64,000 nucleotides of DNA from Acidobacteriota bacterium (lineage in GTDB: Bacteria; Acidobacteriota; Blastocatellia; UBA7656). Positions 9,153 through 16,295 of the stretch are shown piece after piece; position 1 is the stretch's first letter; each line of letters starts with the position of its first letter. The translations under genes were made by a program, and so were the position numbers. The notes beneath the pieces were generated by a model. It saw only the letters and a program-made list of their open reading frames with translations, had not been told where the DNA came from and ran no database searches. The stretch spans positions 62,001 through 126,000 of the forward strand of contig JBBPIG010000011.1 of assembly GCA_038040445.1 (NCBI GenBank), given 5' to 3'.

Positions 9153-9199
9153 GTAGTGAGTAGTCAGTCGTCAGTCGTCAGTCGTCAGTCGTCAGTCGT
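9153..9199. repeat. 7-bp tandem repeat (CAGTCGT)n overlapping the end of the PDO gene
   Basis: After GTAGTGAGTAGT there are about five copies of CAGTCGT. The stop codon and last residues of the minus-strand disulfide oxidoreductase gene (9185 onward) lie inside this array. Other 7-bp arrays in the window are at 29422, 47637, 50509 and 53861. Confidence 0.85.
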
Positions 9200-9883
9200 G
9201 GCCTTTCCGTCTGTTTCCACCGCTGCCCGAACATGGGCCAGATACTGCGCCTCGGGCAGCGCGCCGACGAACTCCGTTGTTTCATTGATCACAATCTTGG
9301 GCACGCCCCTGACACCGTAGCGGCGCGAGAGATCCGGGAACTCCATCGCTTCGATAACATCAGCCGTCACGTGCGCGCTCTCAACCGCCATCTGGTGGGC
9401 CATCCTGGCCGCCGCGGGACAATACGGTCAGGTAGGTGTCGTGAAGACTTTGATGTTCACATCCTCGGTTAGCGTGGACAGATACTCGCGCGTCTCCTCC
9501 GAGAGATCAGTCGTACCCTTGGAGACATCGACCAAATCCTCGATCAATGCGGAGAACTCGTAGCCCGACGGGATTCCGAAGAAGCGCACTCGACCGCGCG
9601 ACGCGCCTTTGAAGACAAACGCCGGCACTCGATCAATGCCCAGCGCGTCCGCTTCTTCCTTTGCCGTCGAGATTTCATGCACCGTCAACTTCAGCTTATC
9701 CGACAACGCCGAGACTTCTTCGAGCAGTTCCTCGGTTTGAGTGCACATCTCGCAAGGCTGCTTGCCGGGAATAATGATCGGCGATTCGCGCTCGGTGAAC
9801 ATCACAATCTCGACGTCGCCGTCGAGACTCTCACTGAAGTGGTTGCGTATTGTCTCTCTGTCGGTTTCAGATATCAGTCCCAT
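9185..9883 (-). CDS. Glutaredoxin/PDO-like two-domain disulfide oxidoreductase with in-frame UGA (probable selenoprotein)
   Basis: Read through one UGA (9428-9430), the frame encodes 232 residues with two tandem thioredoxin folds, the layout of protein disulfide oxidoreductase (PDO). Domain 1 carries KQPCEMC (about residues 41-47) and the cis-Pro signature DRVPAFVF. Domain 2 has FTTPT-UGA-PYCPAAARMA, then GVRGVPKIVINE with its cis-Pro loop. The UGA exactly replaces the first cysteine of the CPYC motif found in PDO relatives, and the frame stays open on both sides. A SECIS-like hairpin follows the UGA. This combination is the classic sign of selenocysteine. If not decoded, the gene is broken after 151 residues. 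It would reduce or isomerise disulfides, or serve as reductant for peroxidases. The start ATG is at 9883. The gene ends inside a 7-bp repeat array. Confidence 0.8.
9394..9413 (-). promoter_or_regulatory. SECIS-like hairpin directly after the UGA codon
   Basis: On the mRNA strand GGCC-AGGAU-GGCC (9398-9410) forms a 4-bp GC stem with a 5-base loop, extended below by a GG/CC pair across a small internal loop. The loop begins 22 nucleotides after the UGA and has G as its second base. Bacterial SECIS elements usually place the apical loop about 16-37 nucleotides after UGA with a G in the first two loop bases, so the fit is good. A stem this short could also occur by chance in GC-rich coding DNA. 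Confidence 0.6.
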
Positions 9884-9904
9884 TGTTTACTCCTATGAAG
9901 AAGG

Positions 9905-9991
9905 TTCGTAGTCCCGCCTTCAGGCGGAAGTTGGTAGCCGCCCTGCCTGAGTGCCAATCCCCCAACTTCCGCCTGAAGGCGGGACTACGAA
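9905..9991. repeat. Perfect 30-bp inverted repeat (TTCGTAGTCCCGCC arms)
   Basis: Arm 9905-9934 is repeated exactly in inverted orientation at 9962-9991, with 27 bases between. Each arm itself contains an internal small palindrome (CCGCCTTCAGGCGG). It lies between the DCoH gene and the PDO gene, both on the minus strand, and its right arm contains the last codon and TAG stop of the DCoH gene. It could act as an mRNA hairpin or terminator as well as being a dispersed repeat. Confidence 0.9.
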
Positions 9992-10299
9992 CTCTCCTCT
10001 GTTTCGATCAGCGCTTCGATCCGCTCAGCCAGGGCGAAGTCGTATTCGGTTACACCGCCCACTGCGTGCGTCCAGTTCCTGACCGTCACCTCATTGTAGT
10101 GAATGACAATGTCCGGGTGATGGTCCGCCGACTCGGCGATGTAAGCAACAGCGTTCACGAACAACATCGCGCGCACAAAGTTCTTGAACTCGTATTTCTT
10201 TTCGATCCAGTTTTCGCCGCGCAACCATCCGTTCAGCCGCGGCAGCCGCTTGCTGATTTCTTCTTCGCTCAGTTTCGGTGTGGCCGCGCTGCAAGTCAT
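9985..10299 (-). CDS. phhB: 4a-hydroxytetrahydrobiopterin dehydratase (pterin-4a-carbinolamine dehydratase)
   Basis: The 104-residue protein shows the complete DCoH/PCD signature ADHHPDIVIHYNEVTVRNW followed by THAVGGVTEYDFALAERI, with the three conserved histidines and the terminal Asp. It dehydrates 4a-hydroxytetrahydrobiopterin formed by aromatic amino acid hydroxylases. The ATG at 10299 is chosen because the family starts shortly before LSEEE; no strong ribosome-binding site is visible. It begins 4 bases after the stop of the lipoprotein gene, so the two are likely cotranscribed. The stop codon TAG lies inside a 30-bp inverted repeat. No aromatic hydroxylase gene is in the window. Confidence 0.93.
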   Translation of the reverse strand: MTCSAATPKLSEEEISKRLPRLNGWLRGENWIEKKYEFKNFVRAMLFVNAVAYIAESADHHPDIVIHYNEVTVRNWTHAVGGVTEYDFALAERIEALIETEESS

Positions 10300-10303
10300 G
10301 TAT

Positions 10304-10666
10304 TCAATGAGTCTGTATCTTCTGAGATTCAGAAAGCGAGTTGAAGCGATGGGTAATAGCGCCGTCTTCAAGTCTGGAAATGGCAAAAGGAGTGTCGCTG
10401 GCGGTCATGCCCTCGGCATATGACTTCACGATTATGTGCCGGTATTCGCTTTTTCGGTTTGCGATCACCGACTCCGCTATCGACTTCACGTTCGACTGTG
10501 TGGCCGGTCCGGACACATTGATTAACAACGTCAGGCTGCTTGCGACCGAATCGGCTTGCTCGGAGATCACCGAGAAAGGCTGCGCGTTGGAGAGCGTCGG
10601 AGCCGGCGCTGTGCCGCAAGAGACGAGAGCCAACAGAAAAAGTGCGATAACAGCGGACTTGAGCAT
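10304..10666 (-). CDS. Putative lipoprotein of unknown function
   Basis: A protein of about 120 residues starts with a lipoprotein signal peptide (LKSAVIALFLLALVSC) with a plausible lipobox LVSC, so it is likely anchored by a lipidated cysteine. The remainder is a single small alpha/beta-like domain (SLTLLINVSGPATQSNVKS, RHIIVKSYAEGM) that I do not recognise. Three consecutive ATG codons are possible starts; 10666 leaves the best spacing from CCGGGGA. The gene is directly upstream of the DCoH gene. Confidence 0.7.
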   Translation of the reverse strand: MLKSAVIALFLLALVSCGTAPAPTLSNAQPFSVISEQADSVASSLTLLINVSGPATQSNVKSIAESVIANRKSEYRHIIVKSYAEGMTASDTPFAISRLEDGAITHRFNSLSESQKIQTH

Positions 10667-10859
10667 CATCATCCCCGGAGAATACCTCAGCAACCATTGT
10701 GTTATCCCGTCCAGCGCGAGTCAACCTCCGCGACCCCGGACCTTCGTGAGAGCACTCGTCAAAGAGAGTTTCAACCTGAGGCTGAAACCTTTCCGGCCAT
10801 GCTGCCACTCACTCGGCGTGACAGTTAGTGAAAACGGTTCGGGAGGAGTTCTACCAGAG

Positions 10860-11603
10860 ATGAACAAGAAACTGATTCGACTATCGATTGCGACAATGGT
10901 GTTCGGATTTGCGCTGGCCGCTACCGTCGACGCGCAGGATTTTCAGAAGTCGTACCGGATTGGCGCGGGTGGCCAGATTCGAATTGGCAACGTATCAGGC
11001 GACGTAATAGTGACCGGCTACGACGGTGATGCGATCATCGTCAAGGGCACGAAGAAAGGCCGGGACCGCGATCAGGTTGAGGTCGAAGACCGCAGCGGCA
11101 GCGGCAACGTCGATGTCGGAGTTCGCTATCCTAAGCACCGCAACTGCGAAGCGAGTATCAAGTTTGAGGTGCAGGTGCCGCGTTCGGTGAACTACGACTT
11201 CGATCACATCGGCTCGGTGAGCGGCGATGTCCGGGTTACCGGAGTGACCGGCCGGTTGCACGCTTCCGCGGTCAGCGGCGACGTTCACATCAACGACGTA
11301 TCCGGGTCTGTCAGCGCCTCAGCGGTCAGCGGCGGCGTCAGCGTCGAGATAAATCGGCTTGACGGCTCCGACGACATGAAGTTCTCTACGGTCAGCGGCG
11401 ACGTTAGCGTGCTGCTTCCAGCCAGCCTCGATGCCGACGTTGACATATCGAGCTTCAGCGGGTCGATCAAGACCGACTTCCCGGTTGAGGTTCGCGCGGA
11501 ACGCTATGGCTCGCGCAACTGGGCCCGCGGCAAACTCGGTGAAGGATCGCGGCGATTGAAGATGTCATCGGTGTCGGGCGATCTCAGCTTGCGACATCCG
11601 TGA
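10860..11603 (+). CDS. Secreted DUF4097-type beta-repeat protein
   Basis: The 247-residue protein has a signal peptide (IATMVFGFALAATVDAQ) followed by a right-handed beta-solenoid-like domain with the phrase V-S-G-D-V recurring about every 19 residues (IGNVSGDVIV, GSVSGDVRV, SAVSGDVHI, STVSGDVSV, SSVSGDLSL). This is the DUF4097 pattern. GGGAGGAG lies 11 bases before the ATG at 10860. Such proteins are common in Acidobacteria and are exported, and their role is unknown. The gene stands alone, divergent from the lipoprotein gene. Confidence 0.88.
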   Translation: MNKKLIRLSIATMVFGFALAATVDAQDFQKSYRIGAGGQIRIGNVSGDVIVTGYDGDAIIVKGTKKGRDRDQVEVEDRSGSGNVDVGVRYPKHRNCEASIKFEVQVPRSVNYDFDHIGSVSGDVRVTGVTGRLHASAVSGDVHINDVSGSVSASAVSGGVSVEINRLDGSDDMKFSTVSGDVSVLLPASLDADVDISSFSGSIKTDFPVEVRAERYGSRNWARGKLGEGSRRLKMSSVSGDLSLRHP

Positions 11604-11656
11604 CGCGATGCGTGACTCGTGATAGGCTCGCGTCACTCTAGCAGGAGAAGAATCAG

Positions 11657-11726
11657 TTCGCGCAAAGACGCAAAGATCGCCAATGTGAATCTTGACGATC
11701 TTTGCGTCTTGGCCGCTCTGCGCGAA
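11657..11726. repeat. Inverted repeat with TTCGCGCAAAGACGCAAAGA arm
   Basis: Arm 11657-11679 and its imperfect inverse 11696-11726 (with an eight-base insertion, TTGGCCGC) form a long hairpin in the 150-base gap after the DUF4097 gene. It may act as a terminator for that gene. A CGCAAAGACGCAAAG motif of this type is known from dispersed repeats in several bacterial genomes; only one copy is in this window. Confidence 0.75.
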
Positions 11727-11750
11727 CCTACGATTGGCTTTTAGGGCTCG

Positions 11751-12200
11751 TTGACGGTAAGTACTGTCGATGATACCCTTCGCACCGTGGCTGCCGAGAA
11801 GGAATCCGAACAACATAATGCCGCGCGAAAGTTTCAGGGCCCGGGAGGCACTCCCGGCGGGCTCGGCATGTTCATCTTTGGCCTCGCGTTGGCAATCGCC
11901 GGCGGCTACTTGATAATGAATCAGGTCCAGGTGACCAGCGGTTACTGGAGTTGGTGGGGCCAGAACACATTTGGGCTGACGCTCATTCCGCTGGTGATAG
12001 GAATTGGGCTTTTATTCTTCAACGGCAGATCGATAGCCGGCTGGGTGCTGGCCGGCGGCGGAGCCGTAATCATCTTCGTAGGCATTCTCGCAAACCTGCA
12101 AATCTACTTTCATCAAACGACGCTATTCAACGTCATCCTGATGCTCACGATGTTTGCAGCCGGGCTTGGGTTGATGGCCCGCGCTCTGAAGAGTTCCTGA
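11751..12200 (+). CDS. Four-helix integral membrane protein, unknown function
   Basis: The protein of about 149 residues has a polar glycine-rich N-terminus (GPGGTPGG) and four hydrophobic segments: LGMFIFGLALAIAGGYLIM, LTLIPLVIGIGLLFF, IAGWVLAGGGAVIIFVGIL and LFNVILMLTMFAAGLGLMA. The start is uncertain: a TTG at 11751 or an in-frame GTG at 11787 (giving MAAEKESEQ) are possible and neither has a strong ribosome-binding site. It ends 3 bases before the beta-lactamase-like gene, so the two are probably cotranscribed. I do not recognise the family. Confidence 0.75.
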   Translation: MTVSTVDDTLRTVAAEKESEQHNAARKFQGPGGTPGGLGMFIFGLALAIAGGYLIMNQVQVTSGYWSWWGQNTFGLTLIPLVIGIGLLFFNGRSIAGWVLAGGGAVIIFVGILANLQIYFHQTTLFNVILMLTMFAAGLGLMARALKSS

Positions 12201-12203
12201 ACG

Positions 12204-13157
12204 ATGCGATACCATCAACCGCCTTACCAGTCTTCAATTCCTATACCCTGCCTTCTCCTTTGCCTCTCCCTTATTGGGATCCTTGTGATTAGCTCGTTTG
12301 GGCTATCGCGCGCGATCACGGTTAGCCCTGCTGCACCCAACGATCTGAATAAGAAAGTCGAAGAACTGATTCGAGCGAGCGGCGCTGAAACAGTCGCCGT
12401 CGCTTACTATGACCTCGCGACTGGCGACGAGCTCCTGATCAATCCTGACGCTACGTTTCACGCGGCGAGCACGATGAAGGTGCCGGTGATGATGGAGATC
12501 TTTCGGCAAGCGGCGGCAGGCAAGCTCTCGCTCGATAGGCGCATCGCGATTAAGAACAGCTTCGCAAGCATCGTCGACGGCAGCCATTACCCGTTAAAGC
12601 CCGAAGACGATTCCGATCAGTCGCTTTACACCAGGGTTGGTCAGACCGCGACGATTCGCGAGCTCATTAGACTGATGATAACGGTGAGCAGCAACCTAGC
12701 TACGAATCTTTTGATCGAGCGCGTCACGCCGGAGAGGGTGATGGACCTGATGCACACGATCGGGGCTAATAACATTCGCGTGTTGCGAGGCGTTGAAGAT
12801 GGCAAAGCGTTTGAGAAAGGCTTGAACAACACGACTACGGCGCGCGATCTGATGATCATCCTGCGCCGCATAGCGGAGCGCCGGGCGGTCTCAGCGAAGG
12901 CTTCGGATGAGATGATCAAGATCATGCTCGATCAGAAATTCAATGAGGGGATTCCTGCAGGCTTGCCGCCCGGCGCGCGCGTCTCACACAAGACAGGATC
13001 GATAACCAAGGTCAATCACGACGGTGCGATTGTTTATCCGCCGGGCCGGAAGCCCTACGTGCTTGTAGTGCTGGAGCGTGGGATTGAAGATGAGAAGCTC
13101 GCGCACAGGTTGATCGCGGACATTTCGCGAGTTGTTTATGAGGCAACCACGAGGTAG
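12204..13157 (+). CDS. Class A beta-lactamase-like serine hydrolase
   Basis: This 317-residue exported protein has a signal/anchor segment at about 13-36 and the class A penicillin-recognising fold: SxxK is AASTMK (Ser89, Lys92), SxN is VSSN, and KTG is HKTGS. It belongs to the Pfam beta-lactamase2 group, which includes true class A enzymes and peptidase-like relatives. The Omega-loop ExxxN motif is not obvious, so beta-lactam hydrolysis cannot be claimed; it may act on peptidoglycan peptides or other amides. The gene lies 3 bases after the membrane protein gene. Its last 22 bases overlap an antisense VapC remnant. Confidence 0.85.
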   Translation: MRYHQPPYQSSIPIPCLLLCLSLIGILVISSFGLSRAITVSPAAPNDLNKKVEELIRASGAETVAVAYYDLATGDELLINPDATFHAASTMKVPVMMEIFRQAAAGKLSLDRRIAIKNSFASIVDGSHYPLKPEDDSDQSLYTRVGQTATIRELIRLMITVSSNLATNLLIERVTPERVMDLMHTIGANNIRVLRGVEDGKAFEKGLNNTTTARDLMIILRRIAERRAVSAKASDEMIKIMLDQKFNEGIPAGLPPGARVSHKTGSITKVNHDGAIVYPPGRKPYVLVVLERGIEDEKLAHRLIADISRVVYEATTR

Positions 13158-13231
13158 TTCAGGGAGTTTTGCGCCAGTTCCCTCACCCTGTAGGCAATGA
13201 TGACTGAGGTGTCAAAGGTATAGACCGCCAT
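13136..13231 (-). pseudogene. Truncated PIN-domain (VapC-like) toxin remnant
   Basis: An ATG at 13231 overlapping the previous stop (TAATG) opens MAVYTFDTSVIIAY, an exact-looking PIN-domain first strand with the catalytic Asp. After about 15 residues the sequence continues as non-homologous RVRELAQNSLN and stops at 13136 inside the neighbouring hydrolase gene. A complete VapC is about 130 residues. This is a 5' fragment left by deletion, and the deletion joined it to the 3' end of the hydrolase gene. Confidence 0.6.
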
Positions 13232-13377
13232 TACGAGCTTTTGGAGTGATGGGCTTCGTAGGCCAGCTCCAAAGCCTTCAATGTAAGCCTCTTGGTCTTC
13301 TCAGGAAGCTTCGGAGCCGCTGGCTTGCGCCGTCGCTTCCGCTTTGCTCCATTGGCTTGTTTTGACTTGTTTGTCAT
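13231..13377 (-). CDS. Small basic protein, likely VapB-type partner of the truncated PIN toxin
   Basis: A 48-residue protein (start MTNKSKQANGAKRKRRRK) is extremely rich in Lys/Arg at the N-terminus and ends with a helix (RLTLKALELAYEAHHSKSS). It overlaps the PIN-domain start by one base, the usual layout of antitoxin-toxin pairs. The role as antitoxin is inferred from position only. The remaining gap up to 13538 (to the HEPN gene) holds two direct copies of ATACGCTAG near 13440 and 13452 and nothing else recognised. Confidence 0.5.
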   Translation of the reverse strand: MTNKSKQANGAKRKRRRKPAAPKLPEKTKRLTLKALELAYEAHHSKSS

Positions 13378-13538
13378 GGTTCTCGTCAAGGTTGTTCTAC
13401 CTTCGTCAAATAACCTGGCTGAAATATATCATTGGTCTATACGCTAGGTTCCATACGCTAGACGAGTGACAACAAAAAGCATAACATCCTGTTTATTTGC
13501 GGAAGCGAGTTTGTACCGTGAGATGAGAGGAAACGCGG

Positions 13539-13934
13539 ATGATCCCAACCGCTGATCTAAAGTCGATCGCGCGTGCTCGACTGAACGATGCGAAGGTCCT
13601 CCTCAAAGGACGTCGGCTCGATGGCGCCGTTTATCTATGCGGTTACGCCGTCGAGATGGCGCTCAAAGCGCGGCTCTGTCGTACGCTCAAATGGAGCGGT
13701 TTCCCCGAGACCGGAGCAGAGTTTCAGGGATTGCAGTCGATCAAGACTCACAATCTGGAGATTCTGCTGCGGCTGTCGGGGGTCGAAGGGAAAATCAGAA
13801 CGCGGTTCACCAGAGAATGGTCTCAGGTTCTCGACTGGGATCCCGAAAAACGCTACCAGACATCCGGCAAGTTTACGGAACAGCAGGCAAAGGATATGAT
13901 TGCAGCGGTGACTAAGCTGCTGGGGGCCCTATGA
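13539..13934 (+). CDS. HEPN domain protein
   Basis: The 131-residue helical protein matches the HEPN domain: ARARLNDAKVLLKGRRLDGAVYLCGYAVEMALKAR is split here into helix 1 (RARLNDAKVLLKGRRLDGA) and helix 2 (VYLCGYAVEMALKARLC). The conserved SIKTHNLEILLRLSG follows. The canonical RNase motif R-x4-6-H of HEPN toxins is not apparent, so nuclease activity is doubtful. It overlaps the next gene by four bases (ATGA), showing translational coupling. HEPN proteins coupled to a small partner are typical of toxin-antitoxin modules (for example MNT-HEPN). Here the partner is not a recognisable nucleotidyltransferase. Confidence 0.85.
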   Translation: MIPTADLKSIARARLNDAKVLLKGRRLDGAVYLCGYAVEMALKARLCRTLKWSGFPETGAEFQGLQSIKTHNLEILLRLSGVEGKIRTRFTREWSQVLDWDPEKRYQTSGKFTEQQAKDMIAAVTKLLGAL

Positions 13935-14302
13935 TCTCAACCAACAAGCTGCGAAAGGCGATGCGAGAGATTGCCGCGGCAAAGGGCGATTTTACTTTTT
14001 TTGGGATCTTCCTGCGGGCTGACGCGCTGGGTACCTGGGACCTGGTTGTCTCGGCCCCGTGGCTGGAAGAACGCCGGTTGAAACCTCTTGGAGAGTTCAT
14101 TGAGTTATTGACGAAGTCGATAGGCAGACAGTCTCTGCGGCAGTTCGCCCGCATTGTAACGTTGAATCCCCGTGACCCTTCGCTTAAGGCGGTGGTTTCC
14201 GCTTATGCAGTGGATGACGGCGAAGTCCGTGTCCAACATTCGAAACTCTTCGGTCTCGATATCGAAGACGCGATCATCATGCGTGCGAAGAAGGCAGCGT
14301 AG
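13931..14302 (+). CDS. Uncharacterised partner of the HEPN protein
   Basis: This 123-residue alpha/beta protein begins ISTNKLRKAMREIAAAKG and contains FFGIFLRADALGTWDLVVSA and then PWLEERRLKPLGEFIELL. The C-terminal part is IVTLNPRDPSLKAVVSAYAV. There is no GSxxxxxxxxxxDxD nucleotidyltransferase motif and no DNA-binding motif I can see. The start ATG overlaps the HEPN stop codon, so the two are made together. I do not recognise the family. Co-translation with HEPN suggests an antitoxin or a stress/defence accessory role. The 175 bases after it hold no recognised element. Confidence 0.8.
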   Translation: MISTNKLRKAMREIAAAKGDFTFFGIFLRADALGTWDLVVSAPWLEERRLKPLGEFIELLTKSIGRQSLRQFARIVTLNPRDPSLKAVVSAYAVDDGEVRVQHSKLFGLDIEDAIIMRAKKAA

Positions 14303-14477
14303 CTTCCCGTTTTTCCCTGGCCGCGAATTCATACAATGAGAACTTTGGATGTGTCTGACGATTTCCATCCGTGACGAACCTTCTGGAGCTAGCACGCGAC
14401 GAAAACGCTATCCTCAGGACATCTGAAGGACGAGAGTTCATTGGTTATCAAGAAGAATAGGAATGGAGGGAACTACA

Positions 14478-14846
14478 GTGCAAAGTGCCTTTGATGGAGA
14501 GAGCCTTAAGAGGCTTATAGATAAGATTCAAGAAAAGTGGATATGTACAACTTACTACGGCGGAGCTACATATTCAGTTAATCTTGTCTCTTGGTTTATT
14601 CAAGACGTCCACACAGAAGTGTTGCACTACGTAGGGCTCGACCGATATGACGGAGCTTTACAATTAGAAGGCCGCTACTTGGATGACAAGCAAGTAGCAG
14701 AAAGCATAGATATGGCGCAGCGTCACTGGTCTAGCAGCTCAGGTATGCCCAGGCACTTGCTTAGTCAAGCAGTGAGAAATGTATTGGAAGATTCCTGGCG
14801 TAAAGGAAAGTTGAAAGATCAGCCGAAGTTAAACTCATTCTACTGA
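14478..14846 (+). CDS. Hypothetical protein in AT-rich accessory stretch
   Basis: The protein has about 122 residues and no recognised family; features are WICTTYYGGATYSVNLVSW and a C-terminal helix (LLSQAVRNVLEDSWRKGKL). The GTG at 14478 is preferred because GGAGGG lies 6 bases upstream; an ATG at 14463 is also in frame. The base composition is clearly AT-richer than the flanking genes and codon use differs, which suggests transfer. The gene is followed 36 bases later by an attC-like sequence. Confidence 0.65.
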   Translation: MQSAFDGESLKRLIDKIQEKWICTTYYGGATYSVNLVSWFIQDVHTEVLHYVGLDRYDGALQLEGRYLDDKQVAESIDMAQRHWSSSSGMPRHLLSQAVRNVLEDSWRKGKLKDQPKLNSFY

Positions 14847-14881
14847 CACGCCAGAAAAGATGATACTGGAAACAAGAATGC

Positions 14882-14960
14882 GTCTATCTTCTCGTCGGCT
14901 TCTGCATAATCCGGCCTACGCCGGTTTTATGCAGCCCCCCCCGTATGATTCATGTTAGAC
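14882..14960 (+). other. attC-like structured sequence (candidate 1)
   Basis: GTCTATC (14882-14888) and GTTAGAC (14954-14960) are near-complementary boxes of the R''/R' type (consensus RYYYAAC and GTTRRRY, one mismatch in the first). They enclose a strong imperfect hairpin at 14902-14934 (CTGCATAA-CCGGC with CTAC loop). It separates two short same-strand genes, as attC sites separate integron cassettes. No integrase is in the window. Confidence 0.3.
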
Positions 14961-15001
14961 CCCTTGACGACAAGCGGCGCAGACCAACTATTGGAGGTTA
15001 T

Positions 15002-15484
15002 ATGGACGGTGTAATACTTCTTGCGATAATTGCCGCAGTCATTCTGATATGGTTTTATGACTCACGCAAGAAGGGTATTGAAAGAAACAAACTCCGAAAA
15101 ACATTTGCTTACCTCTACCAGATGAAGGACTCCTCTCTGTACTCAGCCGCGCTCCACGAACACTTTGAGGAGGTCGTCAAAGCAATCCCTTGGCTTGACC
15201 GAGCAGAGCTTGAAAGAATGCGTGATGACTCTCTCAAGAAAACGGCTGCGTTAGCCGGGGCTGCATACTTACACTTCGAGTCTCAGCATAAATTCATCCG
15301 AACTAATCCTTTTGCAAATGTTGCTCTACAAAAAGAAGATAGGAATTTGGTTGATGCGGTATTTGTTTCTGTTTACGGGCAAGGAGCAGAATTATTAAAC
15401 TCGGAACCGGAGGATGAAGTTTTGAGTCTCATCAGGAACGTTCTGATACAGAAGAAGGCACAAAGGACAGACGTAGGCACCTGA
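15002..15484 (+). CDS. Membrane-anchored hypothetical protein
   Basis: The 160-residue protein has one N-terminal membrane segment (DGVILLAIIAAVILIWFY) followed by a positively charged stop-transfer (DSRKKGIERNK) and a soluble helical cytoplasmic part. The ATG at 15002 has GGAGGTT upstream and places the membrane helix at the very N-terminus; an upstream in-frame ATG at 14945 is less likely. The family is unknown and the stretch is AT-rich. A GTCTAAC box occurs 12 bases after the stop (15496), again resembling an attC end, but no partner box follows. Confidence 0.65.
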   Translation: MDGVILLAIIAAVILIWFYDSRKKGIERNKLRKTFAYLYQMKDSSLYSAALHEHFEEVVKAIPWLDRAELERMRDDSLKKTAALAGAAYLHFESQHKFIRTNPFANVALQKEDRNLVDAVFVSVYGQGAELLNSEPEDEVLSLIRNVLIQKKAQRTDVGT

Positions 15485-15640
15485 CACGAAACAGGGTCTA
15501 ACACAGGCTTGGCGAGGTAGCCTTCAGGCAGAGGGGATCCCACGCCGCCTCTCATCACTTGGATGGGTTGTTCTGCTTATTGTCTTGGCGCTGATCGCTT
15601 GGTTTCTCTTGACCCATCCGGATCGAAACAGGGATGAACA

Positions 15641-16018
15641 ATGTCATTCATTAGACGATTATTGAAGAGCATGTCAGGTAGACCAGACTTTGATGCTGAA
15701 CAGATTGCGGACGATCTCTTTAGCGGCAGGCCAGAGAAGAGACGAATGAAAGAAAGAGAAGAAACTGACAGAATAATACAGAGGGCTCTTCAAAACAGGG
15801 ATGTGCAGAATCTAGTCCGAGACATTGGAATTACGGAGGACCATATCCGTGATGTGTATCGAAGGTTGATGCTCCATGGCGATAAGAAGACGGCGGCGAA
15901 TGCCATAAGCAATGTAGAACTTCTACGATGGTACTATTTCAATGGCGGCAAAGATAAAGTCTTATCCTTCGAACAAGTAGTGCAGCTTTTCACCTTCGCG
16001 AAGAGTGGTCGATTGTGA
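15641..16018 (+). CDS. Hypothetical protein in accessory stretch
   Basis: The protein has 125 residues, is mostly helical and highly charged in the first half (EKRRMKEREETDRIIQRAL), then IGITEDHIRDVYRRLMLHG and a C-terminal aromatic part (NVELLRWYYFNGGKDKVLS). It is predicted soluble and no family is recognised. The start ATG follows CAGGGATGAACA. It lies in the same AT-rich, same-strand row of small unknown genes. Confidence 0.6.
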   Translation: MSFIRRLLKSMSGRPDFDAEQIADDLFSGRPEKRRMKEREETDRIIQRALQNRDVQNLVRDIGITEDHIRDVYRRLMLHGDKKTAANAISNVELLRWYYFNGGKDKVLSFEQVVQLFTFAKSGRL

Positions 16019-16202
16019 TTGACTCCCCCAACTCTCCGCTTGAACCAAGTCGCAAAGAGCGCGGCTGGTTGAGGTTCATCGCTCGGCGTCATAACCAAAG
16101 AACGGTTCTTGCGGGGAGCTTCCTTCCCCAAGATCCTTCGCTCTAATGAGCCGTTACTACCGGGGATTCAGATGGTGTAGAGAGTGTCAATTACTATAAT
16201 GT

Positions 16203-16268
16203 GCACAACGCCGAACTCGGCGATGCACGCGAGCGCAAAAAGCGCGCCGCGTGATCCCTACGTTAAAC
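16203..16268 (+). other. attC-like structured sequence (candidate 2)
   Basis: GCACAAC (16203-16209, one mismatch to RYYYAAC) and GTTAAAC (16262-16268) flank an imperfect inverted repeat at 16223-16255. Its arms pair around an AAAAA loop with one extra unpaired G, a feature typical of attC hairpins. It lies 28 bases before the next gene. The identity is uncertain. Confidence 0.3.
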
Positions 16269-16295
16269 GCCTGCTTAAAGAGGAGAATGTCGTTA

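Noticed and set aside
9428-9430. Two separate small genes instead of one read-through gene
   Set aside because: The second half would start without its redox motif or first strand and lacks a ribosome-binding site, and both halves lie exactly in frame.
12204-13157. Beta-lactam resistance gene
   Set aside because: SxxK, SxN and KTG motifs are present but the Omega-loop glutamate motif is not evident, so only the fold is supported.
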